64,000 nt of DNA from the NCBI RefSeq assembly GCF_938045345.1, contig NZ_CALIMS010000006.1, positions 62,001-126,000 of the forward strand, in the 5' to 3' direction. This document shows positions 7,722-16,993 of this stretch, one piece after another (within the stretch, counting starts at the first letter, position 1; the number at the start of each line of letters is the position of its first letter). Position numbers and translations under genes: made by a program. Below the pieces are notes generated by a model. It saw only the letters and a program-made list of their open reading frames with translations. It was not told the origin of the DNA and ran no database searches. The stretch comes from an uncultured Campylobacter sp. (GTDB lineage Bacteria; Campylobacterota; Campylobacteria; Campylobacterales; Campylobacteraceae).

Positions 7722-9284
7722 CTAAAATACGTGGCGCAAAAGCACGAATGCAAACGCCGAAAGCAGCGCCGAGACGGGCAGGGTGATAATCCACGCTAGC
7801 CCGATCGGCTTCATCAGCGACCAGTTCGTGCTGTGATTTACCAAGCCGATTCCCAAAATCGCGCCGATTAGCACGTGGGTCGAGGAGATCGGAAGCCCCA
7901 GCACCGATGCCGCCATGACGACGACGGCGCTTGCGAGCTCGGCACTAAAGCCCGAGGCAGGGTGGATTTTCGTAAGATTGGTGCCTACGGTGGCGATTAC
8001 TTCTTTGCCGATGAACCAAAGCCCCGCTATGAGGGCTACTGCGAACATTATCATAATCTGCTGCGGCACGGGAGTGGAAGGATTGATACTATTCGTAGCC
8101 ATCGTATCGATGATGGCGGCAAACGGACCCACGGCATTTGCGATGTCGTTGCTGCCGTGCGAAAACGCAAAGCCGCTAGCGGTGAGCACCTGCAGCCAGC
8201 TAAACATCAAAAACGCGGATTTGTTTAAATTTGAGCGGCGCAGGGTTTTAGCGAAAATAAACATCAAAAGCCAGGTAATCAGCGTTGACATACCAATGAT
8301 CAGGTAGTTGTAAAAATTCGTAAGCCCGAAATTCAGATTATGCAGCCCCTTAAATATCAGCATCGCCGAGATCACGAAAGCACCGATACCAGCTACGGCA
8401 GGGATTCCGTACTCTAGGGCTTTGTGGGATTTGAGCTTCTCTTTTTTAGCGTCAAGCTCGATCACCTTTTTATAATACTCGCTATCCAGCTCGCTTGGAT
8501 CGAAATCGGGATCGCGCATCGCGTAAATATCGTGATTTAGCGCCTCTGCATAGGCGATCTTTTGAATGTCGTCCAGGGTCTCAAAGGTCTTTTTATGCAA
8601 TTTGCGGAGAGATTTTTTTTCGCGCTTTATGCGGTCGATCTTTATTTGAGCGTAGCGGTTGTAATCCAAAATATAATGTTTGATGAGCCAGAAAATTCCA
8701 AAAGAGATCACTCCGCCCAAAATCGGCGAGAGTACCCAAGAGATCGCTATTTTGCCGATTTTATCCCACTGCACGAGCCACAATGCGGAAGTCTCTGCGG
8801 TATTAAGCAGGGCGCCTAGCGTAAGCCCCGAGCCCACGATACCGCCTATGATAGCGTGCGTAGTGGATACGGGCAAACCCTTTCTGCTGGCAAAAAGCAA
8901 CCATGCCCCCGCCGCAAAAAGCGCGCTCATCATTACATAGATAAAATCCCTAGGATGCACATCCATTTTGCTAAGATTGATTATGCCGCTGCGGATCGTC
9001 GAGGTTACTTCGCCGCCTGCGATTACCGCGCCGCTTGCTTCAAATACCGCCGCGATACAAAGGGCTTGCGCGATGCTAAGAGTGCCGCTTCCGACGCTAG
9101 TGCCGAAGGAATTTGCCACGTCGTTTCCGCCGATATTAAAGGCCATAAAGATGCCCAAAAATACCGAAACTAAAAATAGCATTTTATCGCCGCTTCCTAT
9201 AAAACCGAATCCCCAGATAAGAAAATAGATTGTTACGCCGCAGAATATGCCGTAGAAAATGAGACTTATCTTGCTAGATTTCAT
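7722..9284 (-). CDS. pit: Inorganic phosphate transporter, PiT family
   Basis: The 520-residue inner-membrane permease contains both PiT signature repeats: FNIGGNDVANSFGTSVGSG near residue 50 and FSHGSNDIANAVGPFAAI near residue 375. Each is followed by the second repeat motif (VSTTHAIIGGIVGSG and ISSTHVLIGAILGIG). A charged cytoplasmic loop (about 205-290) divides the two halves, as usual. It takes up phosphate, probably as a metal-phosphate complex with protons. AAGGGAG precedes the ATG. It is a single gene, divergent from nuoA. Confidence 0.9.
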   Translation of the reverse strand: MKSSKISLIFYGIFCGVTIYFLIWGFGFIGSGDKMLFLVSVFLGIFMAFNIGGNDVANSFGTSVGSGTLSIAQALCIAAVFEASGAVIAGGEVTSTIRSGIINLSKMDVHPRDFIYVMMSALFAAGAWLLFASRKGLPVSTTHAIIGGIVGSGLTLGALLNTAETSALWLVQWDKIGKIAISWVLSPILGGVISFGIFWLIKHYILDYNRYAQIKIDRIKREKKSLRKLHKKTFETLDDIQKIAYAEALNHDIYAMRDPDFDPSELDSEYYKKVIELDAKKEKLKSHKALEYGIPAVAGIGAFVISAMLIFKGLHNLNFGLTNFYNYLIIGMSTLITWLLMFIFAKTLRRSNLNKSAFLMFSWLQVLTASGFAFSHGSNDIANAVGPFAAIIDTMATNSINPSTPVPQQIMIMFAVALIAGLWFIGKEVIATVGTNLTKIHPASGFSAELASAVVVMAASVLGLPISSTHVLIGAILGIGLVNHSTNWSLMKPIGLAWIITLPVSALLSAFAFVLLRHVF

Positions 9285-9421
9285 AGCTCTCCCTTAAAAT
9301 CCGCGAAATTTTACCACACGCGCCTTAATCCCCACTAAATCGCACGGGCGAGGTATATAAATTTTAATTTTAAAAGCGAATTTAGTGGCGCGCGCTAAGC
9401 TTTATTAAATCAATACTTCGT

Positions 9422-9427
9422 TACAAT
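9422..9427 (+). promoter_or_regulatory. Probable -10 box of the nuo operon
   Basis: TACAAT preceded by an AT-rich stretch (TTTATTAAATCAATA) and lying 30 bases before the nuoA ATG. Campylobacter sigma-70 promoters usually show such an extended -10 with no defined -35. Confidence 0.5.
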
Positions 9428-9457
9428 CCACATTAAATTTTAAAACCGAGGCGAAAA

Positions 9458-9847
9458 ATGTCTAGAATTCCGCTGCAAAGCCCGTATTTCGGAATATTCG
9501 TAATGCTAATCCTAGCTTTTTGCGTCTTTTCGCTCATCGTTAAACTATCCTCTTTGGTAGGCTCGCGTTTAGCAGATAGGCGCGACGAGCGGCTAAAGGG
9601 CGAAATTTACGAAAGCGGTCCCGAGGCCGTCAAACAGCCTAACCGAATGAACTCCCACTTTTTTTTGATAGCCGTGCTTTTCATACTTTTTGACGTCGAG
9701 ATTATCTTTATGTTTCCATGGGCGGTAAATTTTAAAATTTTAGGCGTGTTCGGGCTCGTGGAGATGGCGTTTTTCATCGTATTATTAGGCATCGGTTTCA
9801 TCTACGCCTGGAAAAAAGGAGCGCTAAATTGGCAGAGCATAAGATAA
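9458..9847 (+). CDS. nuoA: NADH-quinone oxidoreductase subunit A
   Basis: The 129-residue membrane subunit has three transmembrane helices. The conserved loop after the first helix reads YESGPEA and the second helix begins FDVEIIFMFPWAV. It sits at the interface between the peripheral arm and the membrane arm of complex I and contributes to the quinone site. It is the first gene of an uninterrupted nuoA-N operon; the next start lies inside its last codons. Confidence 0.95.
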   Translation: MSRIPLQSPYFGIFVMLILAFCVFSLIVKLSSLVGSRLADRRDERLKGEIYESGPEAVKQPNRMNSHFFLIAVLFILFDVEIIFMFPWAVNFKILGVFGLVEMAFFIVLLGIGFIYAWKKGALNWQSIR

Positions 9848-10338
9848 ACTACGCGCGCGAAAACGGGCTTCCAGTAGTTCTTACCACCGTCGATAAGCTG
9901 ATTGCGTGGGGCAGAAGTAACTCTTTGTGGGCGATGACGTACGGGCTTGCGTGCTGTGCGATCGAGATGATGGCGGCGGGTGCGGGCAGATTTGACTTCG
10001 ATCGCTTCGGTACGATATTTCGCGCAAGCGCCAAGCAATCGGATGTAATGATAATCGCAGGCACACTTAGCAAAAAGCATGCCGAGTTTACGCGCCGCCT
10101 ATACGACGCGATGCCCGAGCCCAAATGGGTCATCAGTATGGGTAGCTGCGCCAATACCGGAGGGATGTTTAATACCTACGCGACGGTGCAGGGCTGCGAT
10201 CGCATAGTGCCCGTGGATATCTATCTGCCAGGATGCGCGCCTCGCCCTGAGACGCTGCAGTTTGCGCTGATGGTGCTGCAAAAAAAGATCCGCACCCAAA
10301 CGCCACGCCGTGCACAAAAGGCAAAAAGGCTGATCTGA
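9829..10338 (+). CDS. nuoB: NADH-quinone oxidoreductase subunit B
   Basis: The 169-residue protein carries the ligands of cluster N2: the adjacent cysteines in GLACCAIEMM, then MGSCANTGG and LPGCAPRPE. It delivers electrons to quinone. It uses a TTG start with AAGGAG six bases upstream, overlapping nuoA by 19 bases. Confidence 0.95.
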   Translation: MAEHKINYARENGLPVVLTTVDKLIAWGRSNSLWAMTYGLACCAIEMMAAGAGRFDFDRFGTIFRASAKQSDVMIIAGTLSKKHAEFTRRLYDAMPEPKWVISMGSCANTGGMFNTYATVQGCDRIVPVDIYLPGCAPRPETLQFALMVLQKKIRTQTPRRAQKAKRLI

Positions 10339-11126
10339 TGAGAAAATTTAATCCCAAAGGCGATCAGAGTAAAAAAAATTACTACAAAGACAGATTTTTT
10401 ATCCCCGAGGAAACGCCGAAGTTGGAGGTAGCCAAAAGCGATTTTAAAGACGATTTGGATGCGCTTGAAGGCTTTAAAATTTTAAACTCATACGTGGAAT
10501 TTAACACCCTCGTGCTCTATGTGGAGCCCGCGCAAAATTTAGCGGCGCTACGTGCGCTTAAGAGCGCTGGATATGAAATTTTGTGCGAGCTAAGCGGCGT
10601 AGATTTTACCGAGGCTCGCGGCGGCATCGAGGTTTTTTATCAGCTTTTGGATATCAAAAGGGCGCGCCGCGCGCGGCTAAAGTGCTTCGTGCCGAATGAG
10701 AGCTTTTTGCAAAGCGCTGCGGGCATCTACAAAAGCGCGAACTGGGCGGAGCGCGAGCTATACGATATGATGGGCGTTTGGATTGAAAATCATCCAAATT
10801 TAGCGCGCCTAATAATGCCTGATGATTGGTTCGGATACCCGCTTTTGAAGTCCTATCCGCTGCAAGGAGACGAGTTTGCCAAGTGGTACGAGGTGGATAA
10901 AATTTTTGGGCGCGATGCACGTGAACGGATCGGCGAGGAGAACCGAAATTCCGCATTCGTGGATGAAAAAGATACCTTTAACTTCGCGCGGCTCTATCAC
11001 GAGAGCGGTTATGGCGAGCCGCGGCCGCAAGAGAAAATTTTACAAGAATATCAAGAAGAGGGCGGCGTGCGCTTCGTAAAACGCGCTAAACGCGGAATTT
11101 ACAAGATCATTACAAAGAGAAAATAA
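10338..11126 (+). CDS. nuoC: NADH-quinone oxidoreductase subunit C
   Basis: The 262-residue peripheral-arm subunit has the family signature ERELYDMMGVWIENHPNLARLIMPDDW near 140-165, followed by the PLLKSYPLQGDE block. N- and C-terminal extensions beyond the core are typical of epsilonproteobacterial NuoC. It overlaps nuoB by one base (TGATG) and is coupled to nuoD by TAATG. Confidence 0.93.
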   Translation: MRKFNPKGDQSKKNYYKDRFFIPEETPKLEVAKSDFKDDLDALEGFKILNSYVEFNTLVLYVEPAQNLAALRALKSAGYEILCELSGVDFTEARGGIEVFYQLLDIKRARRARLKCFVPNESFLQSAAGIYKSANWAERELYDMMGVWIENHPNLARLIMPDDWFGYPLLKSYPLQGDEFAKWYEVDKIFGRDARERIGEENRNSAFVDEKDTFNFARLYHESGYGEPRPQEKILQEYQEEGGVRFVKRAKRGIYKIITKRK

Positions 11127-12352
11127 TGCAAAATCGAAGCAAGCTAAGACCGTTTTTCGAAAACATCGAGTACGAGCGCGAGGGCGCGAATATGATCTTA
11201 AATTTCGGTCCGCAGCATCCAAGCGCGCACGGCCAGCTAAAGCTAGTGCTGGAGCTTGACGGCGAGCGCATCGTGCGTGCGCGCCCGGGCGTAGGCTATA
11301 TGCACCGAGGCATCGAAAAGATGGCAGAAAATATGATCTACGCGGAATTCGTCCCTGTAACAGACCGCATCGATTACATCGCATCGGGTTCGAACAACTA
11401 CGGCTTTTGCGCCGCGGTCGAGAAGCTCTGCGGCATCGAAGTGCCGCGCCGCGCACAGATCATCCGCACGATCTTGCTGGAGCTTAATCGCATCAGCTCG
11501 CACCTTCTGTTTTTGGGGACGCACGCGCTTGATATCGGTGCGATGACGGTATTTCTCTACTGTTTTCGCTCGCGCGAATACATACTTGATCTCATAGAAA
11601 AATACTGCGGCGCGCGCCTTACGCACAATAATATCAAAATCGGCGGCGTATTTTTGGATCTACCTAACGGCTGGCTAGAAGAGATGCTAAAATTTTGCGA
11701 CGAATTCCCGAGCGATATTAAAGAATTTGAAGATATGCTCGATACGAATAGAATTTGGCTAATGCGAACCGAAGGGGTGGGTGTGATCTCGCACGAAGTG
11801 GCTCTTAGCTGCGGCTGTAGCGGAGTAACGCTGCGCGCTAGCGGGCATGCTTGGGATATCCGCAAAGAGGAGCCCTATCTCATCTACGACGAGCTTGATT
11901 TTGACGTGCCGTATGCGAGCGAGGGCGATTGCTACGCGCGCTATAAGTGTTATATGGCAGAGATGCGCGAGAGCCTTAAAATTTTGCGCCAGTGCGCCAA
12001 ACACTATCCGCTGAGCGATCCGCAAATTTTAGCGATCGACCCCGCTTACGTAAATCCTAGCAAAGAGCAGATTATGACGCAGAACTACTCGCTGATGCAG
12101 CATTTTGTGTTAGTCACTCAGGGCTTACGCCCGCCCGTGGGCGAAATTTACGCCGCGAGCGAGAGTCCTAAGGGCGAGCTTGGATTTTATATCCGCTCGA
12201 TGGGCGAAAGTCGCCCGTACCGCCTTAAGATCCGCACGCCGAGCTTTTGGCATTGCGCGGTCTATGAGGAAATTTTGCCCGGGCAGTATCTTGCCGATGC
12301 CGCGGCGATCATCGGCAGCACGAATATTATCTTAGGCGAGGTGGATCGATGA
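11126..12352 (+). CDS. nuoD: NADH-quinone oxidoreductase subunit D
   Basis: The 408-residue 49-kDa-type subunit contains FGPQHPSAHGQLKLVLELDGE at the start, the MHRGIEKMAENM helix and EIYAASESPKGELGFY. These blocks line the quinone-binding cavity next to NuoB. Length is normal for the family. Its stop overlaps the nuoE start (ATGA). Confidence 0.95.
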   Translation: MQNRSKLRPFFENIEYEREGANMILNFGPQHPSAHGQLKLVLELDGERIVRARPGVGYMHRGIEKMAENMIYAEFVPVTDRIDYIASGSNNYGFCAAVEKLCGIEVPRRAQIIRTILLELNRISSHLLFLGTHALDIGAMTVFLYCFRSREYILDLIEKYCGARLTHNNIKIGGVFLDLPNGWLEEMLKFCDEFPSDIKEFEDMLDTNRIWLMRTEGVGVISHEVALSCGCSGVTLRASGHAWDIRKEEPYLIYDELDFDVPYASEGDCYARYKCYMAEMRESLKILRQCAKHYPLSDPQILAIDPAYVNPSKEQIMTQNYSLMQHFVLVTQGLRPPVGEIYAASESPKGELGFYIRSMGESRPYRLKIRTPSFWHCAVYEEILPGQYLADAAAIIGSTNIILGEVDR

Positions 12353-12579
12353 AGCGCTACGATTTAAGGCATCTGGGCGATAAATTTTTAAACCGCATGG
12401 GCGAAATTTTAAAAAATTCCGCTCACGGCGAGACGATGATCTTTATGTTTGAAATGGGCGATTTTAGCGCAGTTCAAAAAAGCGCAGATCTGGTGGAGGG
12501 GCTAAATTCCACGCTTTTAAGCTCGATCCGCTATAACCAAGTCGATTGGATGGTCGTCGCCAAAAAGGGGAGAGGATGA
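12349..12579 (+). CDS. nuoE: Short NuoE-position subunit of flavodoxin-type complex I
   Basis: The 76-residue protein has none of the cysteines of the classical 2Fe-2S NuoE. Its position between nuoD and the next short subunit, and its length, match the Campylobacter/Helicobacter subunit (Cj1575c-like, from memory). In these bacteria it replaces the NADH-oxidising module. It is thought to help complex I accept electrons from flavodoxin rather than NADH. Confidence 0.8.
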   Translation: MKRYDLRHLGDKFLNRMGEILKNSAHGETMIFMFEMGDFSAVQKSADLVEGLNSTLLSSIRYNQVDWMVVAKKGRG

Positions 12580-13283
12580 AAATTTTAAATTTCGCGTCGC
12601 TGCTTAGCCTGCAAAATCCCGCGCTCGCAGCCAGTTTTCAGAGCGCTGAAATTTTAAGCGTATCGCCGCTGCAAGATCCGCATCTTCCCGGCGAGCTGAT
12701 AAAATGCGAAATCGGCGCGCAAAGCTTCGTGCTGGCGCTAATCTGCGCTAGTTTTTGCGACGAGCCCTATTTTGCGGATCTGGATCTGGAGTATCTAAGT
12801 GGCGAAAGCAGCGTGGGCGAGGAGGAGATCGAGCAGATCGCGGAGTTTTTACGGGGAGGCTGCGACGCGATTTTGATCGACGATGCGCTTATTAAAACTC
12901 ATCCCGACGCCGAAAATATCAAAGCCTTTCTATCTCTCATAGCGGCGAAGTTCGAGATTAAAATTTTAAATTTACGCGGCGAGCGAGCGGATTTAGGCGC
13001 GCAAGAGCGGTTAAATTTAAGCCCGCTTAAAGAACCTGAGAATTTCGACGGCGCCGTGGTTTTTAAGCACGATGCGGACGAGCGGCTCATCGGCGGAAGG
13101 TATTTTTGCATGGTCGCAAAGATCAAGGGCGGCGATCGCGTCCGCATCAAGACGCCGCATTTAAATTTGGAAAAAGAATTTATTTTGGATGAGGAGCTAA
13201 AGGGCACGATCGCGCTTTTGGGCTCGGGCGGTCAGGGCTTTGGCGGTTATAATTTCGAACTAGCCGAAATTTCTAAGGTTTAA
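12576..13283 (+). CDS. nuoF: NuoF-position subunit of flavodoxin-type complex I
   Basis: The 235-residue protein lacks the FMN- and NADH-binding motifs and the 4Fe-4S cysteines of classical NuoF. It corresponds by position and length to the Cj1574c-type subunit of Campylobacter. The start is the ATG in GGGGAGAGGATGA, overlapping the nuoE stop by four bases. A longer frame 30 bases upstream is not supported. By inference it is the docking surface for a non-NADH donor. Confidence 0.78.
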   Translation: MKILNFASLLSLQNPALAASFQSAEILSVSPLQDPHLPGELIKCEIGAQSFVLALICASFCDEPYFADLDLEYLSGESSVGEEEIEQIAEFLRGGCDAILIDDALIKTHPDAENIKAFLSLIAAKFEIKILNLRGERADLGAQERLNLSPLKEPENFDGAVVFKHDADERLIGGRYFCMVAKIKGGDRVRIKTPHLNLEKEFILDEELKGTIALLGSGGQGFGGYNFELAEISKV

Positions 13284-13284
13284 A

Positions 13285-15990
13285 ATGGCAAAGATCACGA
13301 TCGACGGAAAAGCTTGCGAGTGCGACGAGGGCGAGTATATCTTGCAGGTCGCGCGTCGCTGCGGCGTTTTTATCCCTGCGCTTTGTTATCTAAGCGGCGG
13401 TACGCCGACGCTCGCATGCAGGCTTTGTATGGTCGAAGCGGACGGCAAGCGCGTCTATAGCTGCAACGCCAAGGCCAAAGACGGCATGGTCGTTTACAGC
13501 CGCAGCCCCGAAATTGACGCCGAGCGCGAGGCGATCACGCAGGTTTATTGTATCAACCATCCGATGGCATGCGGGGTTTGCGATCAAAGCGGCGAGTGCG
13601 AGCTTCAAAATTTAGCCCATCTGATGCGCACAAATGCCCAAAGCTACGCTATCCGCGATACGGCGCGCGAGGTGCAGGATTGGGGTTATTTGAGCTATGA
13701 TCCCAGCCTTTGTATCGTCTGCGAGCGCTGTATTACCGCCGCGAAAGACCGCTTGGGCGTAGATGCGTTTAAACTCGTTCCGCGCGGCGGAGACGCGCCG
13801 AGTAAGGAGCAAAAGGACGCAATGCCCAAAGACGCCTACGCCGTATGGAACAAACTTCAAAAAAGCCTAATCGCGCGGGTAAATGAAAATGATGATTGCG
13901 TAAACTACGGCGAGAGCGCGGCGGTTTGCCCGACTGGGGCTCTGGTAGAGAGCGCGTTTAAATACGTTTCAAACGCCTGGGAGTTGCGTCAAATCCCCGC
14001 TTCCAATCCACACAGCAGCGATTGCGAACTGCTTTATTACGAGGTCAAGCGCCGCGGCATAGGCGACCCGCGTGAAAAAATTTATCGCGTTAGCAGCGAC
14101 ATAAATTTTAGCGTTCTGCATGCAGGAGCGCGCTTCGGCTGGGATTTCTCAAACGAGCGGGCGAGCAAAAACGAAGCGGTTTTTAGCCGTATCGTGCGCG
14201 GCATCGAGGACGGCGAGATCAAAAATATTAAATTTAATAGTTTCATCACCAATGAAGAAGCGCGGATTTTAGAGCTTTTGCGGCAAAAATTTAAACTCGC
14301 TCTGATCAACGACGAAGCGCTTGCCTATCAAAAATTCCTGCGCGAATTTTCAAAGCTTAGCGGCACGAAATTTTATAATGCGGATTCGCAGACTATTAAA
14401 AATAGCGATTTCATCGTAGTTTGCGGCACATTTTTGCGCAGTGACGCTCCAAATCTGGGCTATGCGGTAAACAGCGCCTGCAAGCTAAATAAGGCAAGCG
14501 GGATCTATTTTCATCCGTTTTGCGACGAGGGGATTAAGGGCTTTAGTAAAAATTTCATCCATCAACCGCACGCTGTAGGGTTGGAGGCGCAGATCCTGCT
14601 TTGGATCTTGCAAAAATTCGGACATGATTTGCCTGAGTGGCTGGATACGAAACTTGCGGCGGAATTTAAAATTTCGCGTGCCGCGGCGAAGCAAAATTTA
14701 GACGAGAAATCCGCAGATTCGCAAAATCTTGAGAATTCTGCGGAGGCAAATGGCGCTGGGAACGTTGCGAGTGCGAGCGGTGCCGAAAATTCCGCAAGCG
14801 CGGACGGCGCTGAAAATTCCGCAAAAAATTCTGCGCAGAATTCCGAAAATGTTACGGAAAGTAAAATTTCAAATTTTGCCCGCGCGCTTGGTCTGGATGA
14901 GCAAAAAATAGATGAAATTTTGGCTAAAAAGGAGTATTTTTCGCTCATCATCGGCGAGGATTTTATCCGAACGCCAAATAGCGCTATGCTCGCGCGCCTG
15001 GCGGGTTTGGTGCAGCACTACACGCCATTTAAAGTACTAGTGGTGCCGCCACGCACGAATAGCCTTGGCGTCGCACTCATCTGTGAACTTAGCGCGCAAA
15101 TGAGCGCTGGTGAGACGCTAGGCTATAACGAAGCGGGTGATATAAGCTTCGGCGTGCTGGAAGCGGATCTGGACGCGCCTAGCTTGGTGCAGCAGGAGGG
15201 CACGTTTACGAACTACGACAAGCGCGTAGTGCCTACGAATGCGGCGCTTGATTATCGCGGATACGAGCTAAACGACATCGCCTGTGCGCTGGGAGTTTGC
15301 GCGGAGCACGCGATCAGCTATACGTCAAGCTTGGGCGCGGATTTTGAGCAGGTTAAATTTGATGATTTAGAAAATTTTTACGACAACGGCGGCGCAAATC
15401 ACCGCGGATATGAGCTGCGAAATGAGAAGTTCTCCGCTAGCGAGGAGGAGTTTGAAATTTCGCCTTCCGCGCCGCTTAGAGCAGGCGAAGGCGAAATTTT
15501 AATCTATGAGGCAAATCCGCTGCATCAATTTAATAAATTTAGCGGCGCAAGCAGCGGACTAGGCGAAGCGGGCGCGCTGTATCTAAGCCCTAGCATCGCC
15601 GAAAGCTTGGGCGTGAGCGCAGGCGACGTCGTTAAAATTTACCAAGCGGACGATGCGGGCCATAATGAAAAAACTAGCGGCGCAGGCAAAACTGGCGCTG
15701 CTGATAATGAAAGTGACAAGGGCGGCGCCGGTTATGCGAAAAAAGTGGATCGTGCAAGCGGCGCGCACAAAGTCGGCGCCTCTGATAATGAAAATAGCGA
15801 AAGCGGCACAGAGGGGCTCGTAAGCTTAAAGCGCGAAATCGTCGCTAGCGTAAAGATCGATCCAGGCTTTAGCGGGGCGTATCTGCCGTATTTTGATGAG
15901 AAACTACGCGGCGAGATATTTTTCAAAACCTCACGCTACGCAAGCGTAAAAATCGAGAAAATTTCAAATTCTAAAGGAGAGGGCAGATGA
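13285..15990 (+). CDS. nuoG: NADH-quinone oxidoreductase subunit G with low-complexity insertions
   Basis: The 901-residue iron-sulfur subunit has an N-terminal 2Fe-2S ferredoxin domain (CYLSGG, CRLCM, YSCNAK), the His/Cys-ligated cluster region HPMACGVCDQSGECELQN, and a further CIVCERC/CPTGA 4Fe-4S domain. A long molybdopterin-oxidoreductase-like region without catalytic residues follows. Two stretches do not belong to the family. Residues ~468-525 are an ENSA/ASGAENSA-rich segment encoded by repeated GAAAATTCCGC-like words. Residues ~787-847 are Gly/Ala/Asn/Lys-rich, with the near-repeat GAGKTGAADNES / GAHKVGASDNEN. The function of the core looks intact. Confidence 0.93.
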   Translation: MAKITIDGKACECDEGEYILQVARRCGVFIPALCYLSGGTPTLACRLCMVEADGKRVYSCNAKAKDGMVVYSRSPEIDAEREAITQVYCINHPMACGVCDQSGECELQNLAHLMRTNAQSYAIRDTAREVQDWGYLSYDPSLCIVCERCITAAKDRLGVDAFKLVPRGGDAPSKEQKDAMPKDAYAVWNKLQKSLIARVNENDDCVNYGESAAVCPTGALVESAFKYVSNAWELRQIPASNPHSSDCELLYYEVKRRGIGDPREKIYRVSSDINFSVLHAGARFGWDFSNERASKNEAVFSRIVRGIEDGEIKNIKFNSFITNEEARILELLRQKFKLALINDEALAYQKFLREFSKLSGTKFYNADSQTIKNSDFIVVCGTFLRSDAPNLGYAVNSACKLNKASGIYFHPFCDEGIKGFSKNFIHQPHAVGLEAQILLWILQKFGHDLPEWLDTKLAAEFKISRAAAKQNLDEKSADSQNLENSAEANGAGNVASASGAENSASADGAENSAKNSAQNSENVTESKISNFARALGLDEQKIDEILAKKEYFSLIIGEDFIRTPNSAMLARLAGLVQHYTPFKVLVVPPRTNSLGVALICELSAQMSAGETLGYNEAGDISFGVLEADLDAPSLVQQEGTFTNYDKRVVPTNAALDYRGYELNDIACALGVCAEHAISYTSSLGADFEQVKFDDLENFYDNGGANHRGYELRNEKFSASEEEFEISPSAPLRAGEGEILIYEANPLHQFNKFSGASSGLGEAGALYLSPSIAESLGVSAGDVVKIYQADDAGHNEKTSGAGKTGAADNESDKGGAGYAKKVDRASGAHKVGASDNENSESGTEGLVSLKREIVASVKIDPGFSGAYLPYFDEKLRGEIFFKTSRYASVKIEKISNSKGEGR

Positions 15991-16982
15991 GCGATAGTGT
16001 ATTTTATTTCGTAGCCACCGTCTTAAAGGCGCTCGTGATTTTAGCCGTCATCGCGCTGCTCTCGGGACTTGCGACTTACGCCGAGCGTAAGGTGCTTGCC
16101 TTTATGCAGCGCAGGATCGGGCCTTCTATGGTCGGGCCTGCGGGGCTTTTGCAGGTGGGCGCGGATATGATAAAGCTTTTTACCAAAGAGGACGCTATCC
16201 CTGCGCGAGCGAATAAGCTTCTTTTTAAAATCGCGCCGATCATATCGGCTACGGGAGCTTTCGTGGCGCTTTCGGTAGTGCCGCTGCTACCGGAGTTTAC
16301 GATCGGCGGGCGGACGATACAGCCGATTTTAAGCGATATAAATGTAGGAATTTTATTCTTGCTCGGAGCTAGCGGCACCTGCGTTTACGGACTGCTGATC
16401 GGAGGGCTTGCGAGCTACAATAAATGGGGCACTATAGGCGCGTTTCGCGCGTTTTTGCAGATCACCTGCTTTGAGGTGATAAACGGGCTTAGCCTGATCC
16501 CTATCGTGATGATCACTGGCTCGCTCTCGCTCATCGACATCGTAAGCGCGCAAAGCGGCGGCATCGACAAGTGGTTTATCTGGAAAGAGCCCGTCTGCTT
16601 CGCGTTATTTCTGATCGCCGCTTTCGTCGAGTGCAACCGCACGCCTCTGTGTCTTACCGAAAACGAAACTGAGATCGTAGCGGGCGCTGGTACGGCGTAT
16701 TCGGGCATGCGCTGGGGTATGTTTTTTATCGGCGAATATGCCAATATCATAACCTACTCCGTCGTTACGACGCTGCTGTTTTTGGGCGGATTTAACGCAT
16801 TTTGGTTTATCCCTGGCGGCATTATGATGGTATTAAAATCAAGCCTCGTGTTTTTCTGCTTTCTATGGGCGCGCGCGGCATGGCCGCATCTACGCCCTGA
16901 TCAGCTGATGGGGCTTTGCTGGAAAGTCTGCATGCCGTTAGCTATTGCTTGCGTGCTAATTACCGCGCTAGCGATCGTTTAA
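15987..16982 (+). CDS. nuoH: NADH-quinone oxidoreductase subunit H
   Basis: The 331-residue membrane subunit at the quinone site has the hallmark RRIGPSMVGPAGLLQVGADMIKLFTKE (residues ~46-72) and the acidic loop TENETEIVAGAGTAYSGMRWG. It has about eight membrane helices and normal length. It overlaps the nuoG stop by four bases (ATGA). Confidence 0.95.
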   Translation: MSDSVFYFVATVLKALVILAVIALLSGLATYAERKVLAFMQRRIGPSMVGPAGLLQVGADMIKLFTKEDAIPARANKLLFKIAPIISATGAFVALSVVPLLPEFTIGGRTIQPILSDINVGILFLLGASGTCVYGLLIGGLASYNKWGTIGAFRAFLQITCFEVINGLSLIPIVMITGSLSLIDIVSAQSGGIDKWFIWKEPVCFALFLIAAFVECNRTPLCLTENETEIVAGAGTAYSGMRWGMFFIGEYANIITYSVVTTLLFLGGFNAFWFIPGGIMMVLKSSLVFFCFLWARAAWPHLRPDQLMGLCWKVCMPLAIACVLITALAIV

Positions 16983-16993
16983 GGAAGGGCGCG

